A stretch of DNA of 64,000 nucleotides from Papio anubis (GCF_008728515.1 NC_044977.1:189151987-189215986), one strand, 5' to 3'; shown: positions 10,085 through 22,731, counted from the first letter of the stretch. Translations and numbers: made by a program. The notes: a model not told the origin generated them from the sequence alone.

Positions 10085-11886
10085 GTATCAGTTGTAATGT
10101 CTCCTCTTTCATTTTGGTTTTTGTTGGGGTTTTTTTCCTTTTTCTTTGTCTCAAGATATTTTTTAATTTTCCTTTTAATTTTTTGTTTGACTCATTGGTT
10201 GTTCAGGGGCATGTTATTTAATTTCCACATATTTGTGAGTTTTCCAAGATTCCTCCTGTTACTGATTTATAGGTTTGTGCCATTGTGGTCAGAAGAAATA
10301 CTTGATAGGATTTCAGTCTTCTTAAATTTGTTGAGATTTGCTTTATGATCTAACATATCTCTCCTGGAGAACACTCCCTGTCAATTGAGAAAAATGTATA
10401 TTCAATTGTTGTTACATGAAATTTTCTGTAAATATTTGTCAGGTCCATTTGGCTTAAAGTGTAGTTCAAGTTCAATATTTCCTTGTTGATTTTTGGCCTA
10501 GATCTGTCCAATGTTGAAAGTGGGACATTATTGTATTACAGTCCATGTCTCTCATCAGATCTATTAATACTTGCTTTATATATTTAGGTGGTTTGATATT
10601 GGGTATATATATATTTATAATTGTTATATTTTCTTTATGAATTGACCCCTTCATCATTATATAATAACTTTTCATATCTTTCTGCAGTTTTTCACTTGCA
10701 GTCTATTTTGTCTGATAAAAGTATAGCTACTCCCACTTTGTGTTGGTTTCCTTTTGTGTGGAGTATCTTTTTTCATCTCTTCATTGTCAGCTATGTGTGT
10801 TGTTAAAGGTTAAGAGAGGTGAAGTTAATCTATTGTAGGCAGCATGTAGTTGGGTCTTTTTTTTAATCCATTGAACCATTCAATATGTTTTGACTGGAGA
10901 ATTTAATACACTTACATTCAAAGTAATTATTGGTAGGTAAGAACTTACTGTTGCTGTTTTGTTGTTTTCTGGTTAATTTGTAGATCTTTTGTTTTCTGTT
11001 TTCCTCTCTTGCTTGCTTCCTTTGCAATTTAATGATTTTTTGTAGTGGTATGCTTTGATTCTTTATTTTTATCTTTTGTGTATCTACTAAGAATTTTTCC
11101 TTTGTGGTTACTAGGAGACTTACATAAAACGTCTTATACTAATAACAAGCTATTTTAAGCTTGTAATTACTTAACTATGATCACTCGTACAAACTCTAAA
11201 CTTTTACTATCCCCTCCAACAATTTGTTTTTGTTGACACTTTTTAAAAATAGTTTTTGTCATGTCCATTAGCAAAGTATGGTTGCTATATGTGTTTTGAA
11301 TAGTTTTTCTTCTTTTAACCTTTATATTAGAGATGTAATTTATTTTCATGCTACCATTACAGTATGAGTGTTCTGTGTTTGACTATATACTTACTTTTAC
11401 CAGTGAGTTTTTATTTTTATGTATTTCCATGTTGCTACTTAGTGATATTTTCCTTCAATGTGAAGTACCCCTTTTAGTATTTCTTGTAAGGCAGGTCTAG
11501 TTGTGATAAATTCCCTCAGCTTTTGTTTGTCTGAGAAAGTGTTTTTTAAAGCTCCCCTTCCTCTCTTCCTTTTTTAAGGACAGGATTTTGAGTATAGTGT
11601 TCTTGGTTGGCAGGGTTTTTTCTTTTTTTTTTCTTTCAGCTCTTTGACCATATCTTATTCCTTTCTACCCTGCAGGGTTTCTGTTGAAAGATCTGATGGG
11701 GGTCCACTTTTATGTAACAAGTTGCTTTTCCCTTAAAGCTTTCCTATCTTCTCTTTGTCTTTAACTTTCCACAATTTGATTATTGTGTATCTTGATGTGG
11801 TTTGCTTTGGTTTCATCCTATTAGGTGTTTGTCAAGCTTCTGGATTTCTGTTTCCTTCCCCACACTTAGGAAGGTTTTTGCAATTG

Positions 11887-12089
11887 CAGTAGATTCTCAT
11901 TTAATGTTCATAGGTTCTTGGAAACTGCAACTTTAAGCAAAATGATTTATAGCAGGTTTTTGAATAACATCATTTTATTCGATGTCATTTCATTATGTTG
12001 ATGAGAAAAAATTCCTTTCATTATATGTTGTTTTGCTTTAAGTCACAGTTTCCAAGGACCTATCAATGACATTAAATGAGGACTTGCTA
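11887..12089. mobile_element. palindromic Tigger2-like DNA element
   Basis: Long inverted ends begin CAGTAGATTCTCATTTAATG and, in reverse, TAGCAAGTCCTCATTTAATG. Both continue into 'ggttcttggaaactg' type text. This is the pogo/Tigger2 (MER6/MER8) terminal pattern, about 200 bp with no transposase, inserted in the old L1. Confidence 0.65.
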
Positions 12090-12199
12090 TATTTCTTTGA
12101 ATATATTTTCTGTCCCTTTCTCTCTTCCCTTTTTGTACAACAATAATTCACATATTCTATGTAATGCTGTCCACTAAGGCTGTTAGACTGTTTCACTCT

Positions 12200-12680
12200 T
12201 TTTCATTCTTTTTTCTTTTCAGTCCTCAAATTAGGATTTACCAATGACTTGTATTCAAGTTTGTTAATTCTTACTTCTGCTTGATTTATTCTACTGTTGA
12301 ACCTCCTTATTGGATTTTTCAGTTCAGTTATATTATTCAGTTGGATGGTTTGTTTGGTACTTTTTAATATTTTCTGTCTCATTGTTGAAGTTCTCAGTTT
12401 TTTCATGCATTGTTTTCCCTACCTCAGTAAGCATTGTTATGACTGCCCTTTTGAATTCCCTGTCAGATAAATCACATATTTACATTTCATTAGAGTCACT
12501 TTCTGGAGATTTAATTTATCTTGTTCTTTTATTTGTAACATATTTCTATGTTTCTTCATTTTCCTCCATTCCCTATGTTGTTTTCTGCACATTAGATAAA
12601 AGAACCACCTTTCTCAGTCTTGCTAGACTGGTCTTGTGTAGGAGATGTTCCTTTCCAATCAGCCTCATCAAAGATTTTTA
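12200..12680 (-). pseudogene. L1 ORF1 remnant (coiled-coil part)
   Basis: Minus-strand translation at 12203-12406 has heptad-like text (NQAEVRINKLEYKS) resembling the L1 ORF1 coiled coil. ORF1 protein is the RNA-binding chaperone of L1. No full frame survives. Confidence 0.55.
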
Positions 12681-13059
12681 GAATCCACTAACTTGTTTTT
12701 GCTTGTAAAATCTGCTGTTTTTTATTCTTAGTGCCCCCTCCCAACCCAAATTAAAGAGTTTCAAGTTATTGCCTTGAGAGAGGTGGGATAAAAGCCAGTC
12801 CCTTGAAATGCAGCTGGAGAGACTGCGGTGTTAGTTGTGTGTTCCAGTTTCTTTTTTCTTTGTAGAGAAGCTTAGAGCAGAATTAAATCTCCCATTCATT
12901 CTGCCCTGTACCAAGGAGAATGTCTGAGGCACATGCCTTTATTCTTGATAGACTGCTCACATTGGAGGAGAGATTGCTGCTGAACATTTTCAAGTTAAAA
13001 AGCCACCTTTTTGTTCTTTGTTGTCTAGGAGACTCAAAAGTGAAGAACTCGTGTCAGCT

Positions 13060-13820
13060 CTCAGACTAGAAGCCTGTCTCTTGGGTGAAGGCTATAAAAG
13101 TTAGAGCACTCCATGTGTGCAGAAACTACTTCCAGAGAAAGTCTGCAGGTCTGGATTTCTTACTGGCACAAGCCAGAGGAAAAGGTGTAGGGGAAGTAAC
13201 CACTCTCCCGTTGGAACAAGCAGAAGTCTGACACCCTCCTGGCAGGGAGAAACTTCTGGTCTAGAGTTATTACTAAAACAAGCCATAGAGGAAGGTGCAA
13301 GGAGTGCCCACTTTCCCTTTCAGACTTGAAGAAGCAGCCCCCCTGCTCCCCTCCCCCACCTCTTTCCCATTGGAAATTAAAGGAGTTTATTTCCAGAGCA
13401 AGTCAGGGGAAAAGGTGTGGGAGTTCCATCCCTCCCATTCTTGCTGGCAGAGGTCTCCAGTTTCTTTCAACAGAGAGATCGCTGGGCTGGATTGTTGCTG
13501 GAGCAAGCAGGGGGAAGAAGGGCAACAAGTGCCTATCTCCTGTTCAAGCAAGAAGTTGCGGACCTTTCTTGCAGGGAGAGGCTTCTAGTCTGGAGTTATC
13601 ACAGAAGCAAGCCAGGGGAAAAGATACAGGAATGCCCTTTTTGCTTCTCAGGCATGGAGAGATCCCCCAGCTTCACTTTCACGAGAGATTGCAGAAATTT
13701 ATCTCAGGAACAAACCAGGCAAGAAAGCATGTTCTTGCTGGCAGAGGCCTCCAACCTCTTTCCTTTCAGAAATTGTAGGGCTGGAATTGTCACTAGAACA
13801 AACTAATGAAGATGGTGGGA
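13060..13820 (-). repeat. degenerate ~105-bp tandem repeats in L1 5' UTR
   Basis: A shared motif near 'caagccaggggaaaagg' recurs at about 13168, 13278, 13398, 13503, 13607, 13709 and 13797, spacing 88-120 bp. The units alternate with 'ctggcagaggcttc' and 'tctagagttat' type text. They lie where the L1 5' UTR promoter should be. Confidence 0.6.
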
Positions 13821-14418
13821 ATATTATCCTTGTTTAGGCTTGAAGAGGTTTATTCTTTATTTGCTGTACAGGCTCCCAGATACTGGCGTATTAGAGACCA
13901 GTACCACATTGAACTCCTGGAAAAGATTGTAGTCAAATCCTTTCCAGGGAGAGATTGGAAGCTGGATTGATCCTGGGCACTACAGCAGCTAACAGAGCTT
14001 TCAAGGTTAGAAACCTCCCTTTGTTTGTTGTGCTTGAGGGAAATTCTCCAATGCCTTTTTCCTACTATTTCTCAGACACAGCGATTTAAGAGCCAAGCCT
14101 TTTGAAAGGGATGGTAAAAGTTGAACATTAAGTGTATGGTACAAGCCCCTTACTCCTTGGGACCATGCTAGGAGTGGGGATTCCTTTCCTGATTATAAGA
14201 CTCTGTGCATAGGGTGGGGTTTGTGCATGAGTGTGTCTCCACTTTTCCTACCAATTTTGATGTGGATATTTTCTTTGTCTAGTGTGTAGGCGTCTTTCAG
14301 CTGGATTCTGCCTTTCTTTTGGAGAGAATTGATCTGTGTGTAGGTGTTTCCTTAGTGTGTTTGTGGGAGAAGGGATAGTCAGGGAGCCTCCTATTACACC
14401 ATTTTGCTGAGGTCCCCT

Positions 14419-15295
14419 TATTGTGGTTTTAATTTGCATTTTCCTAATGACTAATGGCTTTCTTGACATCTATGTATTTTCTTTGGTGAAAGTAGTCTGT
14501 TTGCATTACTATAAAGGAATATTTGAGACTGGGTAATTTACAAGGAAACGAGAGTTAATTGACTTACAGCTCCACAGGGCGTACAGAATGCATGGTGCTG
14601 GTGTCAGCTGCTGGTGAGGGCCTCAGGAAGCTTACAATCGTGGTGGAAGGCAATGGGGGACCAGGTGTATTCATGGTGAGAATGGGAGCAAGGGGCGGTG
14701 GGAGGTACCACACTCTTGTAAACAACCAGATCTCTTGTGAACTCACTCATCACCAAGGGGTTGGCACTAGCCATTCATGAGGGATCCACTCCCATGATCC
14801 AGATGCCTCCCACCAGACCCCACCTCCAACACTGGGGATTACATTTCAGCATGAGATTTGGCAGTAATAAATATCCAAACCATATAACCTACATTCTAAT
14901 TGTATTGTTTGCTTTTTTATTGTTGAGTTTGGGGAGTCCTTTATATGTTCTAGATACTAGTTCTTTCACAGATATGTGGTTTGCAAATATTTTCGCCCAC
15001 TCTGTAGTCCGTCTTTCCATCTTAGCAGGATCTTTTATAGTACAAAAGTCTTTAATCTTAAGGACAATCAATTTACCAATTTTTCCTGATAAGGATCATA
15101 CTTTTGGTATCAAGTCTGGGAACTCTTTGTCTACCCTAGACCCTAAAAATTTTTCTCCTATGTTTTTCTCTGTATTTTATAGTTTTACATTTAAGTCAGT
15201 TATCCATTTTGAAATAATTTTTGTGTGAGGTATGAAATTTAGGTCAAGGTTGGTTTGTTTGTTTGTTTGCCTATGGATGTCTAATTGTTTCAGCA
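14419..15295 (-). mobile_element. L1M 3' fragment split by a MaLR LTR
   Basis: Reverse-oriented L1 text ('gtggttttaatttgcatttt' at about 14423) stops near 14495 and resumes at about 14886 ('ttgagtttggggagtccttt'). Confidence 0.65.
14496..14885 (-). mobile_element. MST/MLT1-type MaLR LTR
   Basis: The plus strand shows 'gagactgggtaatttaca' and ends with 'catgagatttggcagtaata' then 'aatatccaaaccatat', the reverse complement of a MaLR LTR start. It interrupts the L1M fragment. Confidence 0.75.
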
Positions 15296-18156
15296 TCAGT
15301 TGTCAAAAATCTTTAATAGTGTATGACCTTGACCAGTTAAACTACTTGCCTGGTTTTGTTTTCTTTGTCTAAAAATGAGGAGATTGGACTAGGACTAGAT
15401 GGGTATCATTTAAGCTGCATTCCTGGAAGTTCTGGGGTCTCAGGAATCCTCAACAGGAGCAGCAATGTGGGCGAGTGGTGACAAGGGCTCTCATGCTGTC
15501 CCTGATTTCATTCAGGGCAGTCCTGCTTGTTAGGCTTTATATTTTTATGCTTCTATTTGATACGTGTTTTGACATGGTACCCACTGCTATAAACAAGTTT
15601 GGAGACCATTAGATTAGATAATATCTGAAGTACCTTTCTGTAGTCCATTGCTATGATTCTAAGTGTTCAGTATCATAACTCACTTTTTACCTTGCATATT
15701 AGCCTTCAGATTCCTCTGTTAGTTTCTTGAGGGATTACTCTTATGAAATCTTATTTCTCTTTATAAATATGATAGACTTTATGAAATCGATTAACTTAAC
15801 AGTTTATGAATCAATTTATATGTCAGAAATTGAAAAGTTGTTAAATATATTAGAATTTTACAGTTGAATCGTTTATTTCACAGAATTATCATGCCTGGAA
15901 GAGAGCATAAGGAACTAAAATCCTACATTAACCGTGTGCCAATCTCAATGTCTCTCTTATCATCCACCTGTTTAGCTCTTGCCAATTCACAGAGCATTTG
16001 CAACAGTTTTTTACCAGCTCCCTAAGGGTTACTTGCAAACAGCTTTTTGAGATAAACAAAATCAGGCTTATAATACCTGTTTTCAACATGAGGAAACAGA
16101 CTCAGTTCCAGTGACCTGCCCAAACTTACAGAACTAACAAGTGTCAAGTAGAAGACTAAGAGAAGAGCTCACATCATTAATACCTAGTCAAGTTATTTTC
16201 CTTCTATATTTTATATATTAGGGTTTCAGCGGGTATTTTCCAAAAGTTGGTGTTTGCTACTTTAGCTTTTTATCTGTAAAGTGAGATAATAACATAACAC
16301 ACTCAAATAGTTGTGTATTTTTTCTTTTTTGCAGTTAGATAGGGTTGAGATAGTGCATTTGAAAAAATAATGCCCTAGAAAGTGCTCACCATTCAAATGG
16401 TGGTTATTATCATATACTCTGGCTGCATCTTGGAATCATAGCAGGCAGCTTTGTGTGTTTGCTGATTCCTATTCACGGGAAATGTGTTTGTTTATATCAC
16501 AGTGTATTATCTATTTTTCCTTTTAGTACCCATGTGGCCAAATTACGAACTGCCATATTAATAAGATGCAAACATATTTGAGAGGGTGGTTAGACTTAAT
16601 GGTTTTCATAAAGTTGTTTTAATAGTTATTTTTCAACAGATGCACAGCTTACATTTGGCCACATCTCTGTGACAGTGTGATGACTGAACTTTTCAACAGA
16701 TGGCATACAAATACTTGGGAAAACACCCTTCTAATATTAATTGTTATAAAAAAGACTTTTAGAGTGCCAGAAAAATGATAGCCTATATTCCCAAGTCCTT
16801 AGTCTCTGCTATTATAATTATAATTTAGATGATTTGGAAGTTTCTATTTCTGGCACTTGGATTTGTTTTGTAAATGAGCATATATATCTGCATTAGAGTG
16901 AAATGATGAGGAACATGCTGTTGTCAATTAGAGATTCAACATAGATACAGCATTTAAATCCTCCTTTGTTTGTTGATAGATGTACATAATCTCCTCTTGC
17001 TGAGTCATTCTACTTCTATTCCATACATAGAAAATAGAACCTTTTATAAGAATCAGCTGTGAGATACTTATGTGTTCTTTCTAAAAAGTATTGACTTAAA
17101 AAAAAATGACCAAACTTAGAATTTGAAACATGTTCATCAATGTGATGAACTCCCCAGCTTTCCAAGTTGTCCTGCGTCTGCTGTTGACCACCTCGCATGG
17201 CTTCTGGAATCAGTAAGTGAGGAATCTGACAATAAGTGGGGCAGGAAGGAGAGTCGTGAAAATCTGTGGTGGCATTTATCATTGTTACAATGACAAAGAG
17301 CATTTACTGATATTTAGTGGGTGCAAGCCAGAGTACCTATACATGCTACACTACACAGTATAGTTTTAAACCAGAAAGAAATATTCCATGTCCTACATTA
17401 ATTTGAACATCTGACTGGACATCCATCTGAGCCTGGAATCCAACTCTGCTTAAATGAAGTGACAGAGTAGGTTTTGTAATACATGGTATTTTTGCAGAGT
17501 TTTATAATACATGGTGTTTTTGCAGAGTTTTAGTACCCTCAGAATGTTGAATGTTAGCATCCGCCCATACCTCTGCTTCTTGATTTTACTATACTGCTGT
17601 ATAAAAGGTTGAAAGACTTCTGATCTGATTTTATTGCTCCTGAATTCTGACTTTTTCATGCTAAATAAGTGTAAGCATATAAACCCTTTTTTATATCCTT
17701 AAGTATAGTCATAGACTGAACATTTACTTAGTAAACAGATATTATAAATTTACTTTCCGATTTCCCCTTTTTATCCTAAATAGACCATATTTTAATATTT
17801 AATCCTTGATATTTAAAAAATCTGTGTAAGTTATATTATCCATGGATTTCTAGATTTAAAGAGAAAATTACAGAATGCTTGTTATTGTAAAGGGGCTCTG
17901 AAATTGGTTGGGATGAGAAGCATTACTATAGAAAATTAAGTAAAACAAGACAAAGTATTTCTCTACTTGTCCCCTTGTACACACATAATTCAGTGTTAGA
18001 ATCATTCAAAGAAAAGAACAGGGTCGTGATTCTAAGTCTTTAGTATGGAATGCAGTCTCAATAAATTCGGTATCATTCTGCTTTTATGGATGTCTTAAAC
18101 TGATTTTCTTTTGGCAAGTTGTATTAGCTAGTTCTTCTTTGTGTTTGTCATTGCAG
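15296..18156 (+). other. upstream/intronic DNA before the first PLAAT1 coding exon
   Basis: There is no exon I can support. It contains a weak MIR-like patch (15310-15430), a minus-strand MIR-like fragment (16060-16160: 'atgaggaaacagactcag'), and a two-copy 28-bp tandem duplication (17472-17527). The last 25 bases end in a pyrimidine-rich acceptor (CATTGCAG). Confidence 0.4.
17472..17527. repeat. 28-bp tandem duplication
   Basis: Two adjacent copies of a unit starting 'ttttgtaatacatgg' and ending 'tttttgcagag' differ at two positions. Confidence 0.85.
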
Positions 18157-18295
18157 ATGGCGTTTAATGACTGCTTCAGTTTGAACTACCCTGGCAACCC
18201 CTGCCCAGGGGACTTGATCGAAGTGTTCCGTCCTGGCTATCAGCACTGGGCCCTGTACTTGGGTGACGGTTATGTTATCAACATAGCGCCTGTAG
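18157..18295 (+). CDS. PLAAT1: PLAAT1 coding exon 1 (initiator exon)
   Basis: PLAAT1 (HRASLS) is an LRAT/NlpC-P60-fold enzyme with phospholipase A1/A2 and N-acyltransferase activity on phosphatidylethanolamine. This exon encodes residues 1-46 plus one base. The translation opens MAFNDCFSLNYPGNPCPGD and contains the RPGYQHWALYLGDGY block with catalytic His30. The ATG is the first codon after the CAG acceptor (18154-18156); the donor is G|GTGAG at 18295/18296. The residue equivalent to the second histidine of PLAAT3 is asparagine (Asn42), as I recall for PLAAT1 generally. Because the ATG abuts the splice site, an upstream in-frame exon could extend the protein; a longer PLAAT1 isoform is known in human, but I did not find that exon here. 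Confidence 0.97.
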
Positions 18296-19029
18296 GTGAG
18301 GTTTATTTCCACTGGCTCCTGGGAGCAGATTTTTAGTGTTCTTGTTACAGGAAGGAATCATGGGTGAAATAATAAACAAAACAAAATAGAAATAAAATAT
18401 AGAAAGCAGATAAATCTAACTAACCTAGGTTTAGAGAAGGATATTCTGAAACCAAAGCAGCATTGAAGAAATCACAAAGGCCATTCACATTAAATTTTAA
18501 AGCCTCTGGATTTAAAAAATTACAATTAAAAAGTAAATAACCAGCTGGGAAAAATATTTGCCACAAACATGGCAAGGTTCATTGTCTTTACATATCACAC
18601 AAATAGGTTATTTCAATTCATTCAACACCTATTTGTAGATCACCTAGTATGTTCTGAATGCTATTCTAAGTGCTGGGGGTATACAGACAGTCTCCCTGCA
18701 TGGTGGAGTTTACATTTTAGTAAGCAGGGACAGACCATGAGCAAGTTACACAAATGTTAAAATTGTGATAAGTGATACAGAAGAAATAAGAAGGTAGGAT
18801 GAGAAGTGCTGAGGGCAGAACGTGGTGGGTGGAGATGCTGTGATTTTAAATGAAGTGGTCAGGAAAATTTCTTAAGAAAGTGACATTTGAGGAAAAACAT
18901 AAAAGAGGTAAAGAAACCGATCAGATGCTATCTGTAGCAATAGTATCCGAGGTCAAGGGGACAGCAGACAGTAAAACCTCAACAAACAAATGGATAAAGA
19001 ATTAGGAACAGTTTGTAAAAGAAGAGAAG

Positions 19030-19480
19030 CAAAAACTAATACACTTTTTGAAAAAATTTCAACTTTCTGGCCTAGGAATTGTAAAATAAACCAATAAAAT
19101 ATTTCTTGCCTATCTCATTAGCAAAGGTTAAAAAGTGATAACAAGCAGTGTTGAAAAGAATATAGTGAAATGAACATAAAGGTATTGTTGATGGTAATAT
19201 AAACTGATAAGGACTAGGACCTTAGACGGGTTCGTATTCTCTGACCCTGTAATTGTACTTCTAGGAATCTATTCTGGGGAAGTATTTAGAGATGTAGACA
19301 AGCATTTCTATGTAATGATATTCACTTCTGTGTCATTTATAATGGTTAAAGTAGACAATGGCATATGTTCGATAGGGGAATGATTAAATAAATTAAGATT
19401 TAGCCACATAATATTAGTTATCTAATATTCTTTACTGAGGAATCTTCATTGCTTCACGGAGGGAAACTGCAGAAAGAGCA
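19030..19480 (+). mobile_element. old L1 (L1M4/HAL1-like) fragment
   Basis: Diverged L1 3'-ORF2 text, for example 'tgtacttctaggaatctatt' and 'catttataatggttaaagt'. No intact frame. Family call is tentative. Confidence 0.45.
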
Positions 19481-20154
19481 GAGGTGGTGCTGGCCTCAGA
19501 GATGCCTACGTCTAGGGGTTTAACCACTATTTAGACTCTCCGTCACACATCTGCATTTTTTTTCTATATGCTCTCTTCATTTTCCCAGACTATGTCTCTT
19601 TAAAAAACTAAACTGATGACCATAGGCAGCTTTAGGTTCTGACTTTTAGGTTCTTTTGACCCAACACGAAAGAGCTAACTGTAACTACCTGTTACAGTTA
19701 AAGAATCATGGAGACAGACTCCAGTCGCTCCGGTGTGAAGCCCATGTTCATTGCCAGACTATCGCTGTGCCCAAGAGAATGGAATACTGTGATTGGCTCA
19801 GACAGAGTTGTTTCCAGGAATAAATAGGCAATGGTGGGATTTGGTGCTGGATAGATATAAATAACAGCATCTGTAACAGCCGTTAAAAGTCTTATATCTG
19901 GACATGTTTTATTGCAGGGAAGATGATCTTAATATGACATTTATTTGAAAAAGATTAACCACATACTGAGTCATAAAGCAAGTCTCAATAAATTCAAAAG
20001 AACTGAAATCACACCAAGCACAATCTTGAACCACAGTGCAATAAAAACAAAAATGAATACAAAGAAGATTTCTCAAAACTACACAAAAACATGGCAATTA
20101 AACAGCTTGGTCCTCAATATCAATGTGTGATGCTTAATATCTAGTGTCAACATG

Positions 20155-20674
20155 ATTGAATTGAAGGATGCAAAGTATTGTTCCTGGGTGTGTCTGTGAG
20201 GGTGTTGCCAAAGGAGATGAACATTTGAGTCAGTGGACTGGGAGAGGCAGACCCACCCTCAATCTGGGTGGGCACCATCTAATCAGCTGCCAGTAAGGCT
20301 AGGATAAAAGCAGGCAGAGGACTGTGGAAGAATTACACTGGCTAAGTCTTCTAGCCTCCATCTTTCTCCTATGCTCGATGCTTCCTGCCCTTGAACATCT
20401 GACTCCAAGTTCTTCAGCTTTTGGACTCTTGGACCTACACCAGTGGTTTGCCAGGGGCTCTCGGGCCTTTGGCCACAGACTAAAGGCTTCACTATTGGCT
20501 TATCTACTTTTGAGGTTTTCGGACTTGGACCGGCTTTCTTGTTCCACCCCTTGCAGACAGCCTATTGTGGGACTTCACCTGTGGTCGTGTGAGTCAATAC
20601 TCCTTAATAAACTTCCTTTCATATATACATCTGTCCTGTTAGTCCTGCCCCTCTAGAGAACCCTGAAGAATACA
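20155..20674 (+). mobile_element. solo LTR, ERVL/MLT2-like
   Basis: It starts TGTCAACATGATTGAATTG and ends with 'gagaaccctgaagaataca'. A poly(A) signal CTTAATAAACTTCC lies near 20603. It sits inside L1 ORF2. Family name is from recalled consensus features. Confidence 0.6.
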
Positions 20675-22731
20675 GGTGGAAAATGAAATGAGGGCAGAAA
20701 TCAAAAAGTTCTTTGAAATTAATGAATATAGAGACACAACTTACCAAAATCTTTGGGATGCACCTAAATCAGTGTTAAGAGGAAAGTTTATAGCACTAAA
20801 CACAGTCATTAAGAAGTTAGAAGGAGCTCAGATTAACAACCTAATATTGCACATAGTGGAACTAGGGAAAAAAAAAAAAAGACCAACCCCAAGCTAGCAG
20901 GACAAAATAAATCTAAAATTGGAGAAAAACTGAAAGAAATAGGGATACAAAAATCCATACAAAATTAATGAAACAAAGAATTTGTTTTTTGAAAGGATAA
21001 ACAAGATTGATAGACTGCTATCTAGATTAACAAAGGAAAAAAGATCCAAAGAAGTGCCATCAGAAATGACAAAGATGACATTATAACCAGCCCTTCAGAA
21101 ATACAAAAGGTCCATAGAGACTATTATGAACATCTCTATATACATAAGTTAGAAAATTTAGAGGAAATGGACAAATTCTGAAACACAACTTTTCAACACT
21201 GAGCCAGGAAAAAAGTTCCAAAATTGAATAAGTAACAATAACAAATAAAAAACTACCAACCAAAAAAAGCCCTGGAGCAGATGGATTCACAGCCAAATTC
21301 CAGGAGGTGTACAGAGAACTGGTACCAATCCTACTGAAACGACTCTGAAAACTCAAGGAGGAAGGACTCCTTCCTGACTCATTCTGTGAAACTAGCATCA
21401 TCCTGATACCAAAATCAGGAGAGATACACAAAAAAAGAAAACTTCAGGCCAATATTCCTGATGAACGTAGATGCAAAAATCCTCATCAAAAGACTACCAA
21501 ACCAAATGTGGCAGCACATCAAAAAGTTAATTCATAATCAAGTAGGCTTTATTCCTGAGATAGAAGATTGGTTCAGCATACACAAATCAATAAATATGAT
21601 TCACCACATAAACTGAGTGAAAACCAAAAACCATATGATCATCTCAATAGATACAGAAAAGCCTTTGATTAAATACAACATCCCTTCATGATAAAAACCC
21701 TGAACAGAATTGGCATTGAAGGAACATACCTCAAAATAATGAATCATTTATGAGACACCCACAGCAAACATCATACTGAATGGGTCATTCCCCTTTAGAA
21801 CTGAAACAAAACAACGGTGTTCACTCAGACTATTCCTGTTCAACATAGTATTGAAAGTGCTAGCCAGAGCAGTGAGGCAAAAGAAGGAAAGAAAAGGCAT
21901 CCAAATAGGAAAAAAGTAAGTTAAATTACCTCTTTTTGTTGAATATTTGATTCTGTACCTAGAAAGCCCTGAAGACTCCACCAGAAGCCTCCTGGAACTG
22001 ATAAACAACTTCAGTAAAGTTTCAGGATACAAAATCAGTGTACAAAAATCAGTAGCATTTTTATACACCAATAACATTCTAGCTGAGAGCCAAATTAAAA
22101 ACATAATTCCATTTACAGTAGCCACAGATAAATAAAATACCTAGGAATACATCTAACCAAGAAGGTGAACGATCTCTACAAGGAGAACTACAAAACACTG
22201 CTAAAAGAAATCAGAGATGAGACAAATAAATGGAAAAACATTCCATGCTCACGGATTGGAAGAAATAATTTTAAAATGTTCAAATTGCCCAAAGCAGTCT
22301 ACGGTTTCAATGCTATTTCTATCAAACTACCAATGCCGTTCTTCACAGAATTAGAAAAAATATTCTAAAATTTACATGGAACCAAAAAAGAGCCCAAATA
22401 GCAAAAACTAAAAAAAGCTGGAGGCACAGTACCCAACTTCAAACTCTACTAGAAGGCTATAGTAACCAAAACATCATGGCACTGGTACAAAAACAGACAC
22501 ACAGACCAAGGGAACAGAACAGAGAACCCAGAAATAAAGCCAAGCACCCAAATCCATCTGATGATCTTTGACGAATTCAACAAAAATAAGCAATGGGGAA
22601 AGGTCTTCCTATTCAATAAATGGTGCTGGAATAACTGGCTAGCCATATGCAGAAGAAAAAAACTGGACCCCTACCTTTTACTATGTGCAAAAATTTACTC
22701 AAGATGGACTAAAAGTTTAAATGAAGAACTC

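Larger units (their letters stand above)
3250..11560 (-). pseudogene. L1 ORF2 remnant (endonuclease/reverse transcriptase), interrupted
   Basis: Minus-strand translation at 3882-4217 gives L1 reverse-transcriptase motifs such as VLARAIRQEEEMKG and, just downstream, an F-V-D-D catalytic signature in the place of F-A-D-D. Endonuclease-region sequence occupies 10085-11560. The frame is broken by stops and by Alu, provirus and LTR insertions, so it is not functional. Confidence 0.7.
2338..14418 (-). mobile_element. near-full-length old L1, split by nested insertions
   Basis: One L1 lies on the minus strand: 3' UTR at 2338-2407 and 2873-3200, ORF2 remnants from about 3250 to 11560, ORF1 remnants near 12200-12680, and a long 5' UTR to about 14418 (the end carries the 'cctattacaccattttgctga' type 5' terminus in reverse). 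After subtracting the inserted MaLR-like LTR, Alu, provirus, solo LTR and Tigger2-like element, roughly 6.1 kb remain, the size of a full-length L1. ORF2 jumps at about 3860 from the reverse-transcriptase FVDD region to near its C-terminus, so something under 1 kb is missing there. The subfamily looks like L1MA or L1PB; I cannot settle it. Confidence 0.75.

Noticed and set aside
13326..13806. Overlapping plus-strand frames of 129-150 codons
   Set aside because: They arise from the tandem repeats of the L1 5' UTR, which keep frames open by repetition; the L1 lies on the other strand.
20324..20656. 110-codon open frame on the plus strand
   Set aside because: It lies wholly within the solo ERVL-like LTR, which does not encode protein.
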